The notes beneath the pieces were generated by a model. The model had not been told where the DNA came from and did no database searches. It worked only from the letters and a program-made list of their open reading frames with translations. A stretch of 64,000 nucleotides of DNA from Georgenia sp. EYE_87 (GTDB taxonomy: Bacteria; Actinomycetota; Actinomycetes; Actinomycetales; Actinomycetaceae). Position numbers and translations under genes: made by a program. The first letter of the stretch is position 1; every line of letters begins with the position of its first letter. The stretch lies in assembly GCF_023148685.1 (NCBI RefSeq), contig NZ_JAHXNL010000009.1:124001-188000 (forward strand), written 5' to 3'. Of the stretch, positions 60,387 through 64,000 are shown one piece after another.

Positions 60387-61100
60387 ATGAACAGTAGCCC
60401 CGCAGGGATCAGGAGGCACCCACTCGTGGTGATCGGTGCACTCGTGCTCGCGATCGTCGTCGGCCTCGCCACGTGGTGGCTGCCCCGGCTCGGGGCCGAC
60501 GCCGCGCCGCTCACGAGCTCGACGCACGGGCACGGCAGCGCCGGCACGGTTCCGCGGAACGCCGCCCAGCAGGCGTTCCACGACGACATGCGCAAGCTCT
60601 GGGAGGACCACGTCACCTGGACACGGCTCGCGATCGTCACCTTCGCGGAGGACTCGCCCTCCTTCCCGGCCACCGCCGAACGGCTCCTGCAGAACCAGGT
60701 CGACATCGGCGACGCGATCAAGCCCTACTACGGCGAGGCGGCCGGCGATCAGCTCACCGCACTGCTGACCGACCACATCCTCATCGCAGTGGAGATCCTC
60801 GAGGCGGCCCGGGCCGGCGACGGTGACGCGCTCGCCGACGCCCGGTCACGCTGGTCCGCCAACGGTGACGACATCGGCAACTTCCTCGGCGCAGCCAACC
60901 CGCGTCACTGGCCGGCGGACCAGATGCGCGCCGGGATGGCGACGCACCTCGAGCAGACCTTCAGCGAGGCCGCCAACGAGCTCGGTGGGAACTACGCGGC
61001 CTCGGTCGCCGACTACGACGCCGCGCACCTGCACGTCCTCGACATGGCCGACACTCTGAGCGGCGGCCTGATCGCCCAGTTCCCGGCCAGGTTCCGCTGA
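60387..61100 (+). CDS. Exported or membrane-anchored helical protein of unknown function
   Basis: Protein of 237 residues that I do not recognise. One N-terminal membrane helix (HPLVVIGALVLAIVVGLATW) is followed by an extracellular, mainly helical domain with regular patterns: AFHDDMRKLWEDHVTWTRLA, ERLLQNQVDIGDAIKPYYGE, LLTDHILIAVEILEAARAGD and MRAGMATHLEQTFSEAANEL. Conserved-looking His, Asp and Glu residues in each helix suggest a metal-binding four-helix bundle, but this is not proven. It sits divergent from an ECF sigma gene and ends in a strong hairpin. Confidence 0.8.
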   Translation: MNSSPAGIRRHPLVVIGALVLAIVVGLATWWLPRLGADAAPLTSSTHGHGSAGTVPRNAAQQAFHDDMRKLWEDHVTWTRLAIVTFAEDSPSFPATAERLLQNQVDIGDAIKPYYGEAAGDQLTALLTDHILIAVEILEAARAGDGDALADARSRWSANGDDIGNFLGAANPRHWPADQMRAGMATHLEQTFSEAANELGGNYAASVADYDAAHLHVLDMADTLSGGLIAQFPARFR

Positions 61101-61114
61101 CCTCCGACGGCGAG

Positions 61115-61144
61115 CAGGGCCGGTCGCCCCGGCGACCGGCCCTG
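61115..61144 (+). terminator. Hairpin after the helical protein gene
   Basis: Perfect 14-bp stem (CAGGGCCGGTCGCC / GGCGACCGGCCCTG) with a two-base centre, 14 bases after the stop. The following gap (61145-61293) shows no gene. Confidence 0.75.
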
Positions 61145-61293
61145 ACGGCGGTCACCGGTCCCGTGCGTTCGCGGCGGCCACACTGCGGCCGGTCGGCGCC
61201 GCCCCCCGAGCGGCGACCCGCGGCTCCCCGGGTTGCGCGGGACCCGTCCCGCGGTGACGGTGGGGAGCACCCGACCGGACGAGGGAGAGACGG

Positions 61294-61635
61294 ATGGCAC
61301 AGACCTGGCAGCCGTGGGCGTTCCGCGACGGCGACCACGACGTCGAGAGCCTCGTGGGCTGGGCCGTGCTGGCACGGGACGGTGAGGTCGGCACCGTCGA
61401 CGACGCCTCGCTCGACGCCGGGGAGGGCGCGATCGTCGTCGGCAGCGGCCCGGTGTTCTTCGGCCACATGACGCTGCTGCCGGCGGGCACCGTCGAACGG
61501 ATCGACCCCCAGCACCGGCGCGTCCACGTCGCGCTCACCCGCGAGCAGATCGAGAGCGCCCCGCGGCGCACCGGCGGCGGCCGGTTCGACGACGCCGACT
61601 ACCGCGCGCAGGTGGCCGCGTACTACGGCGGCTAA
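61294..61635 (+). CDS. PRC-barrel domain protein
   Basis: Small protein of 113 residues with a PRC-barrel-like fold: VESLVGWAVLARDGEVGTVD, then ASLDAGEGAIVVGSGPVFFG and LLPAGTVERIDPQHRRVHVA, ending EQIESAPRR and a Tyr/Gly-rich tail. PRC barrels occur in photosynthetic reaction centres, RimM and many stand-alone actinobacterial proteins of unknown role. GAGGGAGAG precedes the ATG. Its TAA stop overlaps the TAG stop of the convergent EF-G gene. Confidence 0.8.
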   Translation: MAQTWQPWAFRDGDHDVESLVGWAVLARDGEVGTVDDASLDAGEGAIVVGSGPVFFGHMTLLPAGTVERIDPQHRRVHVALTREQIESAPRRTGGGRFDDADYRAQVAAYYGG

Positions 61636-63713
61636 CGCCCCGCCGCCACCGTGGGACGGGTGGCAGCCACGAGGTGCTCGGGCACGGGGTCGTAGTGGTT
61701 GTGGGCCGAACGGCAGGTGCCCCGGCCGCCGGTGATCGCCCGCAGGTCCACCGTGTAGTGGCGCAGCTCGGAGGTGGGCACGTGGGCCTCGATGATGCCG
61801 GAGCCGTCGTCCGCCGTGCCGGTGTCGACCACGCGCCCGCGGCGCGACGACAGGTCCGCCAGCACGTCACCCTGCGCCTCCGCCGGCACAGTCACCGTGA
61901 CCGCCGAGACCGGTTCGAGGACGACGCTGCCGGCCTGCTGCATCGCCGTCGCCACGGCCTGGGCCGCGGCGGTGCGGAACGCCATGTCGGAGGAGTCCAC
62001 CGAGTGGTACTTCCCGTCCACGCACTCCACCCGCAGATCCGTGATGCGATGGCCGTTGGGGCCGCCCGCCACGAGCGCGTCCTGGACGCCGCGCTCGACG
62101 GCGGGCAGGTAGTGCCGCGGGATCGCGCCGCCGACGATGGAGTCCACGAACGTCAGGCCCTCTCCGCGGGGCGCGGGGCTGACGACGAGCCGGACGACGG
62201 CGAACTGGCCGTGCCCGCCCGACTGCTTCTTCACCTTCCCCTCCACCTCGACCTCGCCGGCGACCGTCTCGCGGTAGGGCAGGCGCACCTCCTCCGTGGA
62301 GACGCGCACGCCGAACTTGCGCTCGAGCCGCTCGAGCGCGACCGCCAGGTGGGTGTCTCCGACCGCCGTGACCAGCGTCTGGCCGGACTCCTCGTCCTGG
62401 ACGACGACGAGCGCGGGGTCCTCGGCGCACAGGCGCCGCAGGGCGTCCGTGAGCTTGTCGTCGTCGGACTGCGTCAGCGGCCGCACCGCCAGGGTGAACC
62501 CGCCGGACGGCACCGGGAGCTCCGGCAGGGTGACCGGGCGCCCGGGCCGGGCCAGGAGGGTGCGGGTGGGGGAGTCCGAGAGCTTGGCGACGGCGGCGAT
62601 GTCCCCGGCCACGACCTGCCGGACGTCGAGGTGGGTCCTGCCCAGCAGCCCGAAGAGCCCGTGGAGCCGCTCCTCGGCGCCGGTGGTGGTGTTGACGAGC
62701 CGGTCGTCCTCGCGGAGCGTCCCGGACAGGACCTTCAGCAGCGAGACCTGGCCGACGAACTGGTCGGCGAGGGTGCGAAAGACGTGGACGAGCGGCTCCC
62801 CGGCCGGGTCGGCGACGACGGCGGTGGGTTCGCCGCCCACCAGCACCGTGGCGGGGTGCAGGTCCGGGGACGGGCCGATCTCGCAGATGAAGTCGCCGAG
62901 CCGGTCCACGGCCGCGCCGGTCGCGCCCGAGCCGACGAGGACCGGGAAGATGGCGCCCTCCGCGACGGCGCGGCGCAGGGTGCGCTCGAGCTCGGCGGGG
63001 GGCGGCTCGTCGCCGGAGAGGTAGTGCTCGAGCTGGTCGTCGTCGCCGCTGACGACCTCCTCCACCAGCTCGGTGTGCCGGCTGTGCTCCAGGTCGGCCA
63101 GCTCCGGGGGCACCGGCCCGGTGGTCTCCGTCCCCTCGGCGTCGTAGCGGTGGGCGACGTCGAAGAGGACGTCCGCGACGCCGGCGAAACCCGTCTTCTC
63201 GACGATCGGGAGCTCCAGCGGGAAGAGCCGCTGGCCCAGGCGGGCCCGCAGGTCGGCGAGCACGCCCTCGAAGTCCGCTGACGGCTTGTCCTCCTTGGTG
63301 ACGAAGATGAAGCGGGGGATGCCGAGGTCCTGGCACCGCGCCCAGACGCGCTCGTCGCCGGGCTGGACGCCCTCGACCGCGCTGACGACGACGACCGCGA
63401 GGTCGGCGACGGACAGGGCCGCGTCGACGACCTGGCCGAACTCGTCGTGGCCGGGGGTGTCGAGAAGGTTGAGCCGGCAGGTCTGGCCGGCCGCCGTGGT
63501 CCACGGGACGGAGGCGACGGCGAGGGTGAGGGTCTGCCGGCGGCGCACCTCCTCGGGGTCCGTGTCGAGCACGGACGTGCCGTCGTCGACCCGCCCCAGA
63601 CGCTGGGTGGCGTGCGCGCGGTGCAGCAGCGCCTCGGCGAGTGACGTCTTCCCCCCGGCGGCATGGCCGACCAGGGCGACGTTGCGGATGGCTGAGGTGA
63701 CGACGTCGTCCAT
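61632..63713 (-). CDS. fusA2: EF-G-like GTPase (EF-G2 type)
   Basis: Elongation-factor-G paralogue of 693 residues. G1 is VGHAAGGKTSLAEALLH, G3 LLDTPGHDEFG; the G4 position reads VTKEDKPSADF where NKxD is usual. Domains II-V follow (LVHVFRTLADQFVGQVSLLK, VSTEEVRLPYRETVAGEVEV, KKQSGGHGQFAVVRLVVSP, DVLADLSSRRGRVVDTGTAD). Translocation-type EF-G2 proteins in mycobacteria bind GTP but lack ribosome-dependent GTPase activity, a known property of the family. GGAGA six bases before the ATG at 63713 supports this start over GTG 63719. The canonical fusA is not in the window. Confidence 0.9.
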   Translation of the reverse strand: MDDVVTSAIRNVALVGHAAGGKTSLAEALLHRAHATQRLGRVDDGTSVLDTDPEEVRRRQTLTLAVASVPWTTAAGQTCRLNLLDTPGHDEFGQVVDAALSVADLAVVVVSAVEGVQPGDERVWARCQDLGIPRFIFVTKEDKPSADFEGVLADLRARLGQRLFPLELPIVEKTGFAGVADVLFDVAHRYDAEGTETTGPVPPELADLEHSRHTELVEEVVSGDDDQLEHYLSGDEPPPAELERTLRRAVAEGAIFPVLVGSGATGAAVDRLGDFICEIGPSPDLHPATVLVGGEPTAVVADPAGEPLVHVFRTLADQFVGQVSLLKVLSGTLREDDRLVNTTTGAEERLHGLFGLLGRTHLDVRQVVAGDIAAVAKLSDSPTRTLLARPGRPVTLPELPVPSGGFTLAVRPLTQSDDDKLTDALRRLCAEDPALVVVQDEESGQTLVTAVGDTHLAVALERLERKFGVRVSTEEVRLPYRETVAGEVEVEGKVKKQSGGHGQFAVVRLVVSPAPRGEGLTFVDSIVGGAIPRHYLPAVERGVQDALVAGGPNGHRITDLRVECVDGKYHSVDSSDMAFRTAAAQAVATAMQQAGSVVLEPVSAVTVTVPAEAQGDVLADLSSRRGRVVDTGTADDGSGIIEAHVPTSELRHYTVDLRAITGGRGTCRSAHNHYDPVPEHLVAATRPTVAAGR

Positions 63714-63901
63714 GACCACTCTCCAGCGAGCATGCCCCCGGGCCGGGGCCGGTTCGTCAGATCGTAGTCGCGCGGCGGCGTGACGGAGAGGGCAACGGTC
63801 CCTTGTCCGCCGTCGCCAGGCACGCTAGGCAGCACGCTCAGCTGCCGAGGTGGTCGCGCGGAGCGACCACCACCGCGACCCGGCGAGGCGGCGGTGCCGG
63901 C

Positions 63902-64000
63902 TCAGGTGGCCGAGGCGGCCGCGATGCTGGCGATCGACTCGTCCAGCACGCGGTCGAACTCCTCGGGCGTCTGCGACACGTCCAGCCCCTCCGTGAGTGC
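63902..64000 (-). CDS. C-terminal fragment of an unidentified protein (5' part beyond the window)
   Basis: The last 32 codons of a minus-strand gene cut by the right edge. The readable end is EGLDVSQTPEEFDRVLDESI followed by an Ala/Ser-rich finish and a TGA at 63902-63904. Codon use (G/C at third positions) supports a real coding end. Nothing more can be said. The 188-base gap to the EF-G2 gene shows no gene. Confidence 0.55.
   Translation of the reverse strand, partial: ALTEGLDVSQTPEEFDRVLDESIASIAAASAT

Overview
The window is 64 kb of very GC-rich DNA with dense genes, frequent GTG starts, ATGA/GTGA stop-start overlaps and purine-rich ribosome binding sites. This fits a free-living, aerobic, nutritionally versatile actinomycete, probably of the Micrococcales; the genus cannot be read from the sequence. 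There are no rRNA or tRNA genes, insertion sequences, CRISPR arrays or prophage genes that I can see.

The left half is a run of uptake and catabolic islands, each with its own regulator. Positions 1-3530 hold a tripartite tricarboxylate transporter (tctCBA) behind a GntR regulator. Positions 3697-16227 hold a LacI regulator and a long operon: FGGY kinase, fucose/arabinose-isomerase-like protein, HpcH/HpaI aldolase, DhaK-DhaL fusion kinase, a four-gene sugar ABC transporter and a 3-hydroxyisobutyrate-dehydrogenase-type reductase. I cannot match this enzyme set to a pathway I know. Positions 16286-30586 hold a homoprotocatechuate (3,4-dihydroxyphenylacetate) meta-cleavage pathway: hpaI, hpaH, hpaD, hpaE, a GntR gene, an unusual FAH-RraA fusion, an MHS transporter, a ThDP enzyme, an IclR regulator, a flavin hydroxylase and succinate-semialdehyde dehydrogenase. 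Positions 32965-43005 hold what looks like an aryl-CoA route of the salicylyl-CoA/gentisate type: flavin monooxygenase, NDP-forming acyl-CoA synthetase, EntE-like AMP ligase, PaaY-like protein, PaaX regulator, AAHS aromatic-acid transporter and a PaaI-type thioesterase nearby.

The right half (43261-64000) is mostly ordinary chromosome: an MFS exporter, a secreted amidase with FG-GAP repeats, small enzymes, a copper-binding CueP lipoprotein opposite a glutaredoxin-like gene, a radical SAM protein behind a LexA-like box, a GT4 glycosyltransferase next to a glycogen-debranching-type glucosidase, an ECF sigma/anti-sigma pair beside a secreted protein of unknown role, and a second EF-G paralogue. 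Both window edges cut genes.

The most distinctive signals are regulatory. Matched palindromes recur at pairs of promoters and link each local regulator to its operons: a LacI-type site (3553 and 4866), a PaaX-type site over two promoters (40495 and 41511), a GntR-type site (22931 and 27062) and twin IclR-type inverted repeats two helical turns apart (27076 and 27096). The enzymatic points most worth testing are the unassigned sugar pathway, the FAH-RraA fusion in a pathway with no visible HpaF, and the apparently collapsed C-terminal domain of the aryl-CoA monooxygenase.
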